64,000 bases of DNA from the NCBI GenBank assembly GCA_965227255.1, contig CBDDFS010000002.1:1-64000 (forward strand), written 5' to 3'. The translations under genes were made by a program, and so were the position numbers. Source of the DNA: CBDDFS01 sp965227255 (GTDB taxonomy: Bacteria; Bacteroidota; Bacteroidia; Flavobacteriales_E; Vicingaceae). Below are positions 41,233 to 49,583 of the stretch, piece by piece. The notes under the pieces were generated by a model. The model was not told the DNA's origin. It was given only the letters and a program-made list of their open reading frames with translations, and ran no database searches. Position 1 is the first letter of the stretch; every line of letters begins with the position of its first letter.

Positions 41233-42555
41233 ATGGAGTGGATCTATCAGGCTGCACAGCTTTTACTTAGTCTTTCAATTCTCATCGTATTGCACGAAGC
41301 GGGGCACTTTATCCCGGCCAAATTATTCAAGACGAGGGTAGAAAAATTTTATCTCTTCTTCGATCCGTGGTTCTCTTTATTCAAATTCAAAAAGGGCGAA
41401 ACCGAATACGGAATTGGCTGGCTTCCTCTCGGTGGTTATGTTAAGATCGCTGGGATGATAGACGAGTCGATGGACAAGGAGCAGATGAAACAACCTCCGC
41501 AGGACTGGGAATTTCGTGCCAAACCGGCATGGCAGAGATTGATCATCATGCTCGGCGGTGTGACGGTAAACGCCATTCTGGGCATTGCTATTTATATTAT
41601 GATCTCTTTCGTTTGGGGAAGCGCCTACCTTCCAAACGAAAACATGACCCATGGAATCTATTGCGACTCATCGGCTTTGGCTATGGGTCTTCAGAATGGC
41701 GATAGAATTGTGAGTGTTGATGGAGAAAAGGTTGAAAAATTCACCGATACCAAAAAGAAGATCTTACTGAGCAGACCATCTACTATTGAAGTAGAAAGAA
41801 ACGGAAGCTTTGAAACCGTTAATGTTCCTTCCTGGTTCACAGCAGACATTATTAAAAATGAAAAAGCAAATTTCATCGATATCGCCTACATAGCTGAGAT
41901 CGCTGAAGTGCAACCTGGCAGTCAGGCTGAAGAAGCTGGATTACAGATAGGAGATCGAATTGTAAAACTGAACAACGATACCGTACCTTATTTCCAGGAT
42001 GTAGTCAAATTCCTGAGATCACATAAAGAGAATGAGGTTCAGGTTGGAATACTTCGAAACGGTCAATTCGAAACCTTGCAGGCAAGTGTATCTGACAAAG
42101 GAACACTTGGTTTCATTGTTACAAGACTGACAGATCAAATGAAATTTGAAACGCAGGAATACAATGCCATTACGGCTATTCCGGCAGGCTTCCAAAGAGG
42201 ATATGATAAATTCAGTGAATATCTGCAAAGCCTGAAACTCATCTTCGATCCGGAAGTTAAAGGTTATGAAAACCTGGGTGGATTTGTCATGATCGGAAAG
42301 GCCTTCGATCCGGAATGGATCTGGGAGCAATTCTGGGATTTCACGGCATTTCTATCCATCATTCTTGCCATCATGAACTTATTACCAATTCCGGCTCTGG
42401 ATGGCGGTCATGTTATGTTCCTTTTGTATGAAATGATCACCCGAAGGAAACCTCATGAGAAAGTACTGGAGTACGCTCAGATCGCAGGAATGATCTTTCT
42501 ATTGGCCTTACTTCTTTATGCCAATGGGAATGATATTGTTAGACTTTTTCGATGA
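41233..42555 (+). CDS. rseP: RIP metalloprotease RseP (site-2 protease)
   Basis: This 440-residue intramembrane zinc protease has HEAGH at residues 21-25 in the first helix. Two PDZ-like domains occupy about residues 115-300 (the second with EVQPGSQAEEAGLQIGDRI), and LDGGHVM near residue 395 supplies the third zinc ligand. It cleaves anti-sigma factors or signal-peptide remnants in the inner membrane. An AAAGAAGAAAA tract upstream could serve as ribosome site. Its Arg-stop codons (cGATGA) are part of the first unit of heptamer array F1. Confidence 0.94.
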   Translation: MEWIYQAAQLLLSLSILIVLHEAGHFIPAKLFKTRVEKFYLFFDPWFSLFKFKKGETEYGIGWLPLGGYVKIAGMIDESMDKEQMKQPPQDWEFRAKPAWQRLIIMLGGVTVNAILGIAIYIMISFVWGSAYLPNENMTHGIYCDSSALAMGLQNGDRIVSVDGEKVEKFTDTKKKILLSRPSTIEVERNGSFETVNVPSWFTADIIKNEKANFIDIAYIAEIAEVQPGSQAEEAGLQIGDRIVKLNNDTVPYFQDVVKFLRSHKENEVQVGILRNGQFETLQASVSDKGTLGFIVTRLTDQMKFETQEYNAITAIPAGFQRGYDKFSEYLQSLKLIFDPEVKGYENLGGFVMIGKAFDPEWIWEQFWDFTAFLSIILAIMNLLPIPALDGGHVMFLLYEMITRRKPHEKVLEYAQIAGMIFLLALLLYANGNDIVRLFR

Positions 42556-42585
42556 TTGATGTCTGATGTCTGATGTTTGATGTTT
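42551..42585. repeat. Heptamer array F1 (GATGTCT), left arm of inverted pair
   Basis: Five in-phase units: GATGATT, GATGTCT, GATGTCT, GATGTTT and GATGTTT. The first unit includes the rseP stop codon. The same heptamer, in inverse orientation, forms array F2 at 43031-43079, so the four-helix-bundle gene is bracketed by inverted arrays. Confidence 0.88.
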
Positions 42586-42593
42586 CATTCAAA

Positions 42594-42950
42594 TCACAAA
42601 TTTCTTTCGGCGGTTCGAATAGTTGTTACAAAGATGGCGACCAATTGATTGCACTCTTCAATCAAGTCATTAACAACTTCGTTTGAATGAGCTAATTCTG
42701 ACTTTCTAACTATTTTCAAAGCTACATGTGATTCTCTCATCTCCTTGAGGACTAGCTTCTTTTTGTGAATAAAGTCTCTTTTAGATTCCGCACTCCTTGA
42801 TTCTCCATAATTGAGAGCTGCAGAAGATGAAGAACGACATAATTGATTCGAAATAGTCATTCCTAGATCATTCGGTTTTAATTTGTTGCACATATGTGAT
42901 ACAGAAATTGAAAAATCGATTAATCGGTTTTCAAGCTCGTCGTTATTCAT
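42594..42950 (-). CDS. Four helix bundle protein (23S rRNA intervening-sequence/Avd-like family)
   Basis: The start is set at 42950 (MNNDELENRLIDF), preceded by GAGGA on the minus strand. The frame extends to 43049, but that part reads through the heptamer array. The product of about 118 residues fits the TIGR02436 family: LIDFSISVSHMCNKL, then ISNQLCRSSSSAALNYGESRSAESKRDF (shown in part) and LKEMRESHVALKIV, four amphipathic helices in all. Members are coded inside 23S rRNA intervening sequences and as stand-alone genes, and they resemble the Avd subunit of diversity-generating retroelements. They form basic pentameric barrels that bind nucleic acid. No reverse transcriptase is nearby. Confidence 0.85.
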   Translation of the reverse strand: MNNDELENRLIDFSISVSHMCNKLKPNDLGMTISNQLCRSSSSAALNYGESRSAESKRDFIHKKKLVLKEMRESHVALKIVRKSELAHSNEVVNDLIEECNQLVAIFVTTIRTAERNL

Positions 42951-43030
42951 TCGGCCATATTCCTCATTTTTAAGGAGTTTAAAAAAAGAAAAATGATGTA
43001 GTTCATTGACACTGTAACCTATGAATTTCT

Positions 43031-43079
43031 TACATCCAACATTCGACATCAGACATCAGACATCAGACATCAGACATCC
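43031..43079. repeat. Heptamer array F2 (GACATCA), right arm of inverted pair
   Basis: Seven in-phase units: TACATCC, AACATTC, GACATCA four times and GACATCC. The reverse complement TGATGTC is the unit of array F1. It lies 80 bases upstream of the four-helix-bundle start and 50 bases upstream of the acidic lipoprotein gene. Confidence 0.9.
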
Positions 43080-43128
43080 ATACCATAAGTTTTTCTACCT
43101 TAGATAAATCAATTTAAACCCACTGCTT

Positions 43129-43587
43129 ATGAAATCAATTACCAACCTACTAGGATTGCTGCTATTGGCAATCATGATCGCATGTTCTGGAGCTGAGCAT
43201 GGTGAGCACGAATCTGATGATATGTCAGATGAAAATTCTGAAGCCATAATGGATGAGATGGAAGAGGATATGGATGATGACATGGATGAGATTGAAGAAG
43301 ATGATGATGGCGATGAGGAAGATGATGGAAGTGATGAGGGAGAAGAAGGTACAGAAGAGGAAATCTCAGAAGAAGACCTTCCTGAAAGCGTGATGAATGA
43401 TATAAATTTAAAATATCCAAATGCTGAAATCGACGAGGTAGATCAGATTACCTATGCTGATGGAAGTATTTCCTATGATGTGGAACTCGAAACCGAAGAA
43501 GGCGATTTCGAACTCATGTATTCTCAAAATGGCGAATATCTCGGCATGGAAGAGGATGACGAAGATGAGGATGAGAAAGAAGGCTAA
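43129..43587 (+). CDS. Acidic lipoprotein with PepSY-like domain
   Basis: This 152-residue protein has a lipobox (LLLAIMIACSGAEHG). About 60 residues composed mostly of Asp, Glu, Met and Gly follow. A short beta-alpha-beta domain (EEDLPESVMNDINLKYPNA, then YDVELETEEGDFELMY) of the PepSY-like type found in small periplasmic Bacteroidota proteins comes next, and an acidic tail (EEDDEDEDEKEG) ends it. The acidic region may bind divalent cations or simply be a spacer. A strong terminator follows at once, so it is a single-gene unit. Confidence 0.75.
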   Translation: MKSITNLLGLLLLAIMIACSGAEHGEHESDDMSDENSEAIMDEMEEDMDDDMDEIEEDDDGDEEDDGSDEGEEGTEEEISEEDLPESVMNDINLKYPNAEIDEVDQITYADGSISYDVELETEEGDFELMYSQNGEYLGMEEDDEDEDEKEG

Positions 43588-43590
43588 AAG

Positions 43591-43618
43591 AAAAGGCTCC
43601 GATGGAGCCTTTTTTCTT
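43591..43618. terminator. Bidirectional intrinsic terminator
   Basis: AAAAGGCTCC (43591-43600), loop GAT and GGAGCCTTTT (43604-43613) form a 10-bp stem with A/T tracts on both sides. It serves the acidic lipoprotein gene on the plus strand and the convergent peroxidase operon on the minus strand. Confidence 0.9.
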
Positions 43619-43638
43619 TCATATGAATAGATATAGCC

Positions 43639-44736
43639 TTAATTAAACGGATCAGAATACTCTTCATTCAAAGCCAGATTGTCATCAGTCAAGGTTTTAA
43701 GAAATGCAACAAGATCCTTTTTATCCTGATCATCAAGCAACAAGCCTTTTTCTCTGGTATTTTCTATGGCCGGATCGAGTGTTGATGACGCCTTGATACC
43801 TGAATTATAATGCTCCACAACTTCTTCCAATGTCTGGAATCTACCATCATGCATATAAGGAGGGGTCAGTTCAATGTTTCTCAATGTTGGCACTTTGAAC
43901 TTGGCACGATCCGAAGCATTTCCGGTAACCTCTTCCCTTCCGATGTCATCGAAATCCGCATCTGCATCCAATCCATTATTCATATACCGGTCATTTTCAA
44001 AATTGAAACTAGAATGACAATGTGCGCAATCGGCACCTGATTGGTCGGGTAAGAACGGATTATACTCTGTAAAGAATAAGACTCGTCCTCTTTCTTCACT
44101 TTCGGACAAGGCAACATTCCCAGCCAGATATTCATCATATTTAGAGCTGTTTGATACAATAGTCAACATGAACTGTTCCATGGCAAGTGACATCTTTTCT
44201 GATGTAACTTCTCTTGAACCAAATGCACGCATGAATTGATCCGTGTATTTAGTACTCGAACTCAACTTTGAAACAACATTGTCGAGGGTCTCATTCATCT
44301 CAAGAGGATCCTGAATAGGCAACAAGGACTGATCTCTCAATAAGTGTGCTCTGCCATCCCAGAAAAACTCATTTGAATTCCATGCTAAATTGAAGGCTGC
44401 CATGGCCTGTCTTTTACCAGGTAATCCTTCAACACCAATAGAAAACTTAGAAGTGTCTGAGAAAGCATCATCCTGTCGGTGACAACTTGCACAAGACTGA
44501 GATCCATCTTTGGAAAGCATGGGCTCGTAGAAAAGCATCTTACCCAATTTTACCTTCTGAATGGTCAACGCATTGTCAGCGGGTAGATCGGGATCAGGAA
44601 AACTTCCAGTTTCAAGAACGTATGGACTTTCATCGTGCTTGATCTTATTTGTTTGATTCTCTTCATCGTCTTTTTGACAAGCAAATGCCACAATAGCAAT
44701 GGAAAGAATTGTGCTTATGTATTTAATCTTTTTCAT
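43639..44736 (-). CDS. Di-heme cytochrome c peroxidase / MauG family lipoprotein (copy 2)
   Basis: The start is set at 44736 (MKKIKYISTI), giving a lipoprotein signal ending AIVAFACQKDD; an ATG 9 bases earlier is possible. The protein of about 365 residues has two heme sites, CASCH (about residue 85) and CAHCH (about residue 240). The peroxidase family context (LGKMLFYEPMLSKDGSQSC, GLPGKRQAMAAFN, PTLRNIELTPPYMHDGRF) is intact. Such enzymes reduce H2O2 or oxidise a partner protein in the periplasm. It is the last gene of the MbnP operon and overlaps copy 1 by 14 bases. Confidence 0.9.
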   Translation of the reverse strand: MKKIKYISTILSIAIVAFACQKDDEENQTNKIKHDESPYVLETGSFPDPDLPADNALTIQKVKLGKMLFYEPMLSKDGSQSCASCHRQDDAFSDTSKFSIGVEGLPGKRQAMAAFNLAWNSNEFFWDGRAHLLRDQSLLPIQDPLEMNETLDNVVSKLSSSTKYTDQFMRAFGSREVTSEKMSLAMEQFMLTIVSNSSKYDEYLAGNVALSESEERGRVLFFTEYNPFLPDQSGADCAHCHSSFNFENDRYMNNGLDADADFDDIGREEVTGNASDRAKFKVPTLRNIELTPPYMHDGRFQTLEEVVEHYNSGIKASSTLDPAIENTREKGLLLDDQDKKDLVAFLKTLTDDNLALNEEYSDPFN

Positions 44737-45754
44737 TTTCCACAAACTTTTTATTCGTGAGAAAACTCATATCTGTGAGAGTTAACAGAAAGGACTTCAG
44801 GTCAGACTTTTCATCCGATGTCAAATTCAATGCCGTGATCAGCTCTGATTTTTGACTATTCCCTGCTCCACCACTGTCGTAGTGATCAATAACCTGTTCC
44901 AAATTTTGCATAGATCCATCGTGCATATAAGGAGGTGTTACACCAACATTCCTCAACGATGGAATCTTGAACAAATGCAGATCGCTTTCTTCGTTGGTAA
45001 GTCGAAACCTCCCAACATCCTCATATTCCTCATACAATCCATTGTTTGAGAAATCGTAGGAGGTAAAATCGAATCCGCCATGACATTCTGAACATTTTAA
45101 TCGATCACTAAAAAACAGATACATTCCTCTTTTTTCCTCTTCGCTCAGCACCCTTTTAATTCCGGTTTGAAGATAACGGTCGTATTTACTTCGACCACTG
45201 ATCAAACTTCGCTCGTAGTTCGCAAGGGCCCTGGTTATAACGAAAGGATCAATGTCTCTGTTATATGCTTCTTTGCTCATTTGCACGTATTCGGCATTTT
45301 TCATTAGCCGGTCGCTGATATCAACGATATTAAAGTCGAATTCAGCGTGCTCCTGAATCGGAACCAAAATTTGCATTTCCAATGTAGGAACACCACCTTC
45401 TCTTGTATAGTAAGGGTGGTATGCCACATTGCCCAATGAGGGCGCATTTCTGGTGCCAAGTCTTCCCTTCACTCCCGGACTTATTGCAACATCATCTGCA
45501 AAAGCAAGCTCGGGTTTATGACAGGAAGCACAACTCAAGGAAGAATCAACTGATAATACCGGATCGAAAAAAAGCCTTTTACCTAAAGCCAACCTTGCCT
45601 CAGAAGGTTCATTGCCTTCAGGGTACTCGAATTCCGGAAAATAGTCCGGAATTTCAGGCAGATCTGCAGATACAGGTATATCAGAATCACTATTCCTTGA
45701 GCAGGAACAGAGAAGCAAAACCAAAACAACAATATTTGTCGCTCTGTTTCTCAA
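44723..45754 (-). CDS. Di-heme cytochrome c peroxidase / MauG family lipoprotein (copy 1)
   Basis: This 343-residue lipoprotein (LLLCSCSRNSD) has heme sites CASCH (about residue 80) and CSECH (about residue 220). The peroxidase motifs are LGKRLFFDPVLS, GRLGTRNAPSLGNV and PSLRNVGVTPPYMHDGSM. It follows the MbnP-like gene by 15 bases. In methanobactin-type operons a di-heme enzyme of this superfamily (MbnH) oxidises a tryptophan of MbnP to make a copper site, so this gene or its downstream copy is a candidate for that job here. Distinguishing MauG/MbnH from classical peroxidase needs a structural alignment of the heme ligands. Confidence 0.9.
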   Translation of the reverse strand: MRNRATNIVVLVLLLCSCSRNSDSDIPVSADLPEIPDYFPEFEYPEGNEPSEARLALGKRLFFDPVLSVDSSLSCASCHKPELAFADDVAISPGVKGRLGTRNAPSLGNVAYHPYYTREGGVPTLEMQILVPIQEHAEFDFNIVDISDRLMKNAEYVQMSKEAYNRDIDPFVITRALANYERSLISGRSKYDRYLQTGIKRVLSEEEKRGMYLFFSDRLKCSECHGGFDFTSYDFSNNGLYEEYEDVGRFRLTNEESDLHLFKIPSLRNVGVTPPYMHDGSMQNLEQVIDHYDSGGAGNSQKSELITALNLTSDEKSDLKSFLLTLTDMSFLTNKKFVENEKD

Positions 45755-45769
45755 GATATGAGTCTCACA

Positions 45770-46747
45770 TTATTTCGAAACAATCACAGATTCTCTCAAC
45801 AGAACCTCATTGTTTCTTGTAACAGATACAATGTAATAACCCGGTGCGTCGATCTCGATAGAATAATTTCCATCCCAATTAATTACGTTATTGGTCGAGA
45901 TCAATTTTCCAAGATTATCATGAACCATAATGGTTGATCCGGAAAGATTTGATTCACTAGAAGTAAAGTTTATCAATCCTTCAGAAGGATTTGGGAAAAC
46001 AGATACAGATCCTTCAGGAAGCAGACTTTCAATTCCAACAAGGGAATTTCCATTTCCCTCTGATGATTTGAAGACATAATCCCTCATGTTTTTCAATGAC
46101 TGAATATTATTAGTGAATTCGCCGTGGTCAATAATTCCGGTTCCAAGCGTGATGTCGTCAAATATTCGATCGTAATCAGCATTCAGTGTGATCAAAAGAT
46201 CTCCATTGTCATCCGCCCCTGCAGTTTGAATAATTTGCTGATAATAGTAATCGTTGCCTAGTGAATGCATTTCATAGATATTATCTACGTTCGTTCCACA
46301 CTCTCCCTCAATAGCCAGGAATCTGTAACCGGCAGTCCAGCCCCAATGCATTGACGGGGACTTTGGTGCAAGCGGATGGTCCATTGGCCAGAGAGCAGGA
46401 TCATCATTGTTTACACTAGGATCAACTCCGATTGAAAAGTGGATTGCTTCTAAAGTCGTGATCGTGTGACTCCCGAGATCAACAACTTGAGGGTCGTTGG
46501 CATTCACCAATACCCATAGACTGTCAATTTCAGTAACCATACCACCATCATGCTCCAGCGCAATTTCGGAGATGTAATACTCCAGACGAGTGGCATTATA
46601 ATTTTCTCCAGACATGGTAGTAGAAGTCTGAGTAGAATCGAATGCATTACTACCCTGCATATGATTGATTTCCAACTTAACATCTTGCTGTGCTGAAACA
46701 TTCATTGCCAGCATCAGTGTGAAAATTGAAATGATAAATTTTTTCAT
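45770..46747 (-). CDS. MbnP-like copper-binding family protein with T9SS sorting domain
   Basis: This 325-residue protein has a signal peptide (LMLAMNVSAQ) and an MbnP-type domain. Hallmarks are LEYYISEIALEHDGG, then HPLAPKSPSMHWGWTAGYRFLAIEG at residues of about 120-145, rich in His/Trp/Met, which in MbnP surrounds the copper site and the modified tryptophan. The last 80 residues (SVSVFPNPSEGL to ESVIVSK) are a T9SS type A sorting domain, so the protein is sent to the cell surface or outside. It is first in an operon with two di-heme peroxidases. Confidence 0.82.
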   Translation of the reverse strand: MKKFIISIFTLMLAMNVSAQQDVKLEINHMQGSNAFDSTQTSTTMSGENYNATRLEYYISEIALEHDGGMVTEIDSLWVLVNANDPQVVDLGSHTITTLEAIHFSIGVDPSVNNDDPALWPMDHPLAPKSPSMHWGWTAGYRFLAIEGECGTNVDNIYEMHSLGNDYYYQQIIQTAGADDNGDLLITLNADYDRIFDDITLGTGIIDHGEFTNNIQSLKNMRDYVFKSSEGNGNSLVGIESLLPEGSVSVFPNPSEGLINFTSSESNLSGSTIMVHDNLGKLISTNNVINWDGNYSIEIDAPGYYIVSVTRNNEVLLRESVIVSK

Positions 46748-46863
46748 AACTCTATTTTTTTGTGATAACCATAATGAATCATGTTTTGTTTCCGGAAACG
46801 ATGAACCTAACCAGCCCTCTGATCAGTCCATGATATTCCGATCAGAAGTTCCCGGTCCCGTAA

Positions 46864-47304
46864 TCAAAGTAAAAAGACCTGAAACAATAGTCGTATGTCT
46901 TTGGCTTCTAATGGAGGTGGCCTTTCCGGTACAAAGGAATAAGCCTGTATATTTTGTTTTAAGAAAGTAACAAGGTCGAACCAATATAAATTAGTGATCT
47001 TGGCAAAAGATGGTATTTCAATTACAATCTTAGAAAATGAAAATTCATCCCGGATCTGAATTCCTGAAAAATCGTCTGAACAACAAGGTTTCTTGGAGAT
47101 CATGAAACCCGTTGGAGTGAAAGAAGATGTTTTCTCCTTGGCCATTCCTTCTTCCATCCCACAACCCAATTCATGGTCGTGTACAAAGATTTCAGAATCG
47201 GCCGGACGGCTTCCGCAATAATGAATGCCAAGGGACAGATATAGGTTAGCTGTCAGAAAAGATAGCGTAGTCAATATGGCAAGAAAAGCTTTCACGTCTT
47301 TCAA
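46864..47304 (-). CDS. HYC_CC_PP family small cysteine-rich protein
   Basis: This 146-residue protein has an N-terminal hydrophobic segment and the three signature clusters of the HYC_CC_PP family: SLGIHYCGSRP (HYC), SKKPCCSDDF (CC) and VPERPPPLE (PP). Six cysteines/histidines in these clusters could bind a metal, and a Cys/Met/His-containing stretch (HDHELGCGMEEGM) strengthens that. It lies 116 bases upstream of the MbnP-like gene on the same strand, so a role in copper handling is attractive but unproven. Confidence 0.75.
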   Translation of the reverse strand: MKDVKAFLAILTTLSFLTANLYLSLGIHYCGSRPADSEIFVHDHELGCGMEEGMAKEKTSSFTPTGFMISKKPCCSDDFSGIQIRDEFSFSKIVIEIPSFAKITNLYWFDLVTFLKQNIQAYSFVPERPPPLEAKDIRLLFQVFLL

Positions 47305-47348
47305 AGATATGAAAATCAGGACTTTCTTTCTCGGTCGGCTAAAGGATG

Positions 47349-49499
47349 TTATTCAGCGGCACCCTCTTCAGGAGCCTGAGCCAACTTATCGTGTTCGATA
47401 ATGTCGTTCAGAATATGCAACGTTTCATGCAGATAATGATCCTTGGTGATCTGCTTCTCCCAGGTTTTAATTCTTTCTTCAGCAATGGTATCGCCTTCAA
47501 TTTTAATCTCCTGTAGAGACTCAACCATCAAATCTTCTCTCGGAATCCTTGATTCTTTCAATTTCTCATTCGCCTCCTGTCTTTCCTCTCTCTTCATCTT
47601 CACGTTTTCGTAAAGAAGACTGATGTTGGTCAGATCTTTTTCATCATTGAGCATTTGAATATTCTCCTCAATTACTCTGAAATATGAGTCGTCATTTCGT
47701 CTTGCTACACTGCTTTCTTCTATTTTACTCAGATCAGCAATTAGGCCATTCCATTTTCCGTATGAAAGAGATGCGACACTATCCCATTCAATGGCATAAT
47801 CCATAGACCTTTCTCCTACTTCGTCAATGTCGTATAAGTCGGGCAATTCAATATGCGGACTTACCCCTTTAAATTGAGTCGAACTACCATTTACTCTATA
47901 GAACTGTTGCATGGTGAACTTCAAAGAACCAAAAGGTTCATCAAGTTTTACTCCTGGTTTCACGAATCGATTGAGATCCATGAATGTCTGAACCGTTCCT
48001 TTTCCATAGGTACTCGGACTGCCCACAACATAAGCTCTTCCATAATCTTTCAATGCCGCCGCTACGATCTCTGAGGCCGATGCGCTGAATGAACTCGTCA
48101 TGATCACAAGTGGACCGTCATACGTTACCGACGAATTATAATCAGCTTTAACATAAGGTCTTTGACCAGGGTTTCTTACCTGAACAATGGGACCCTCCTT
48201 GATGAACAATCCTGCCATTTCAACGGCATCAGGTAAAGAACCACCACCATTTCCGCGAAGATCAAAAACGATGCCTTCAACACCTTCCTCTATAAGTTTT
48301 TCAAGTTCCGCATCTACATCTTCAGCAGAACTCCTTCCTTCTCTCTGACCAAACTTGGAATAAAAACTTGGGAGATACAAGTAACCAAATTTCTTTCCAT
48401 TCTCTTCGTCAATGACCACAGCTGATTTAGCATAGGTCTCTTCGCGCACAACAACATCTCTTACGATAGGAATCACCATAATGCTTCCATCTTTTTTCTG
48501 CACTGTAAGGCGAACCTCTGTTCCTTTAGGTCCACGAATCAGTTTCAGCACTTCCTTCATCGGCGCATCAACAATATCTTCCGGTTCTCCATCGGCCTGC
48601 GCCACTTTCAGAATCAAATCACCTACCTCAAGGTCTCCCTGCCTCCAGCAGGCACTACCGGTAACTATGCTGTTGATCTTAATATATCCATCGGATTCCT
48701 GAAGCACAGCTCCGATACCTTCCAATCGACCTGTCATTCGCATGTCGAAATTCTCTTTTTCCTGAGGCGGGAAATATGATGTATGAGGATCGTGAGCACT
48801 GGCAATGGCATTCAGGTAGATGGCAAAATTGTCTTCTTCGTCCACTTCCTTTCTTCGCTCGAATCGAGTTTTCATGTTCTTCTTCACTCCATCCTGAGCC
48901 GACTGCAGCAATTCTTCTTCAGTTTTCACTTCATATTCACTACCTGTGCTGTCAGCTCCCTTGGCTATGGCTTTTTCTTGTTTTTCCAGTTTGCCCAGGT
49001 ACGAATTCAATACTGTATACTTTAAATACTTTCTCCAGACCTCTTTTAGCTCTTTACTATCTTCAGCATATCCTCTTTTCTCTGCATCTGTCTCGTAATT
49101 CTCATCGATGGTAAAGTCGAAATCTTCTTCAAGAATATCATTCACATATTTTTCAGCTTCATCAAGTCTTTTGCCGTAAGCCTTTGAGACTTCTCTATAG
49201 AAGGATAGGTCGGCTTTCTTGATCTGATCATCCAGATCATCCCTGGATTCTTCAAATTTTTCAATGTCCTTCTTCAGAAAGTACATTCTGTTGTAATCCA
49301 TTCGATCCACATATAGATCATAGACGCGATGAGAAAACTCATCGTTCATTTCAAGGCGAGCGTAATGATTTTCGCTTAGAACTTTGCTCATCAGACTCAT
49401 GAGCAATCTTTCATCTTCTGCAGAAGTATCGGTAAAGGAGAAGCCCCAAATTCCAATTCCGGCTAAGATGATGGCTATAAAGAGGAGTTTTTTATTCAT
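47349..49499 (-). CDS. prc: C-terminal processing peptidase Tsp/Prc (S41A)
   Basis: This 716-residue periplasmic protease has an N-terminal signal segment (IAIILAGIGIWGFSF). A helical N-domain is followed by a PDZ domain (about residues 250-330, LEGIGAVLQESDGYIKINSI) and the S41 catalytic domain. Ser474 lies in SFSASASE and Lys500 in STYGKGTVQ, the Ser/Lys dyad at the same 25-26 residue spacing as E. coli Prc. The C-terminal DUF3340 domain completes the family layout. It trims the C-termini of periplasmic proteins and hydrolases such as M23 enzymes. Confidence 0.95.
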   Translation of the reverse strand: MNKKLLFIAIILAGIGIWGFSFTDTSAEDERLLMSLMSKVLSENHYARLEMNDEFSHRVYDLYVDRMDYNRMYFLKKDIEKFEESRDDLDDQIKKADLSFYREVSKAYGKRLDEAEKYVNDILEEDFDFTIDENYETDAEKRGYAEDSKELKEVWRKYLKYTVLNSYLGKLEKQEKAIAKGADSTGSEYEVKTEEELLQSAQDGVKKNMKTRFERRKEVDEEDNFAIYLNAIASAHDPHTSYFPPQEKENFDMRMTGRLEGIGAVLQESDGYIKINSIVTGSACWRQGDLEVGDLILKVAQADGEPEDIVDAPMKEVLKLIRGPKGTEVRLTVQKKDGSIMVIPIVRDVVVREETYAKSAVVIDEENGKKFGYLYLPSFYSKFGQREGRSSAEDVDAELEKLIEEGVEGIVFDLRGNGGGSLPDAVEMAGLFIKEGPIVQVRNPGQRPYVKADYNSSVTYDGPLVIMTSSFSASASEIVAAALKDYGRAYVVGSPSTYGKGTVQTFMDLNRFVKPGVKLDEPFGSLKFTMQQFYRVNGSSTQFKGVSPHIELPDLYDIDEVGERSMDYAIEWDSVASLSYGKWNGLIADLSKIEESSVARRNDDSYFRVIEENIQMLNDEKDLTNISLLYENVKMKREERQEANEKLKESRIPREDLMVESLQEIKIEGDTIAEERIKTWEKQITKDHYLHETLHILNDIIEHDKLAQAPEEGAAE

Positions 49500-49583
49500 G
49501 ACTCTAACAAATATCCTGAAATATGTTGAATGCCAGGGATTTTAACAAATATTTAAGAAGAAAGTTCGACGGGCCATGGAAGG

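Noticed and set aside
42594..42950. Diversity-generating retroelement accessory gene
   Set aside because: No reverse transcriptase, template repeat or variable repeat was seen in the neighbourhood.
42951..43049. N-terminal extension of the four-helix-bundle gene
   Set aside because: It is translated partly from the heptamer array; the start at 42950 has an upstream GAGGA and begins the conserved domain.
42551..43079. A classic insertion sequence or a 23S rRNA intervening sequence
   Set aside because: No transposase and no flanking rRNA sequence; only the protein family and the inverted repeats recall such elements.
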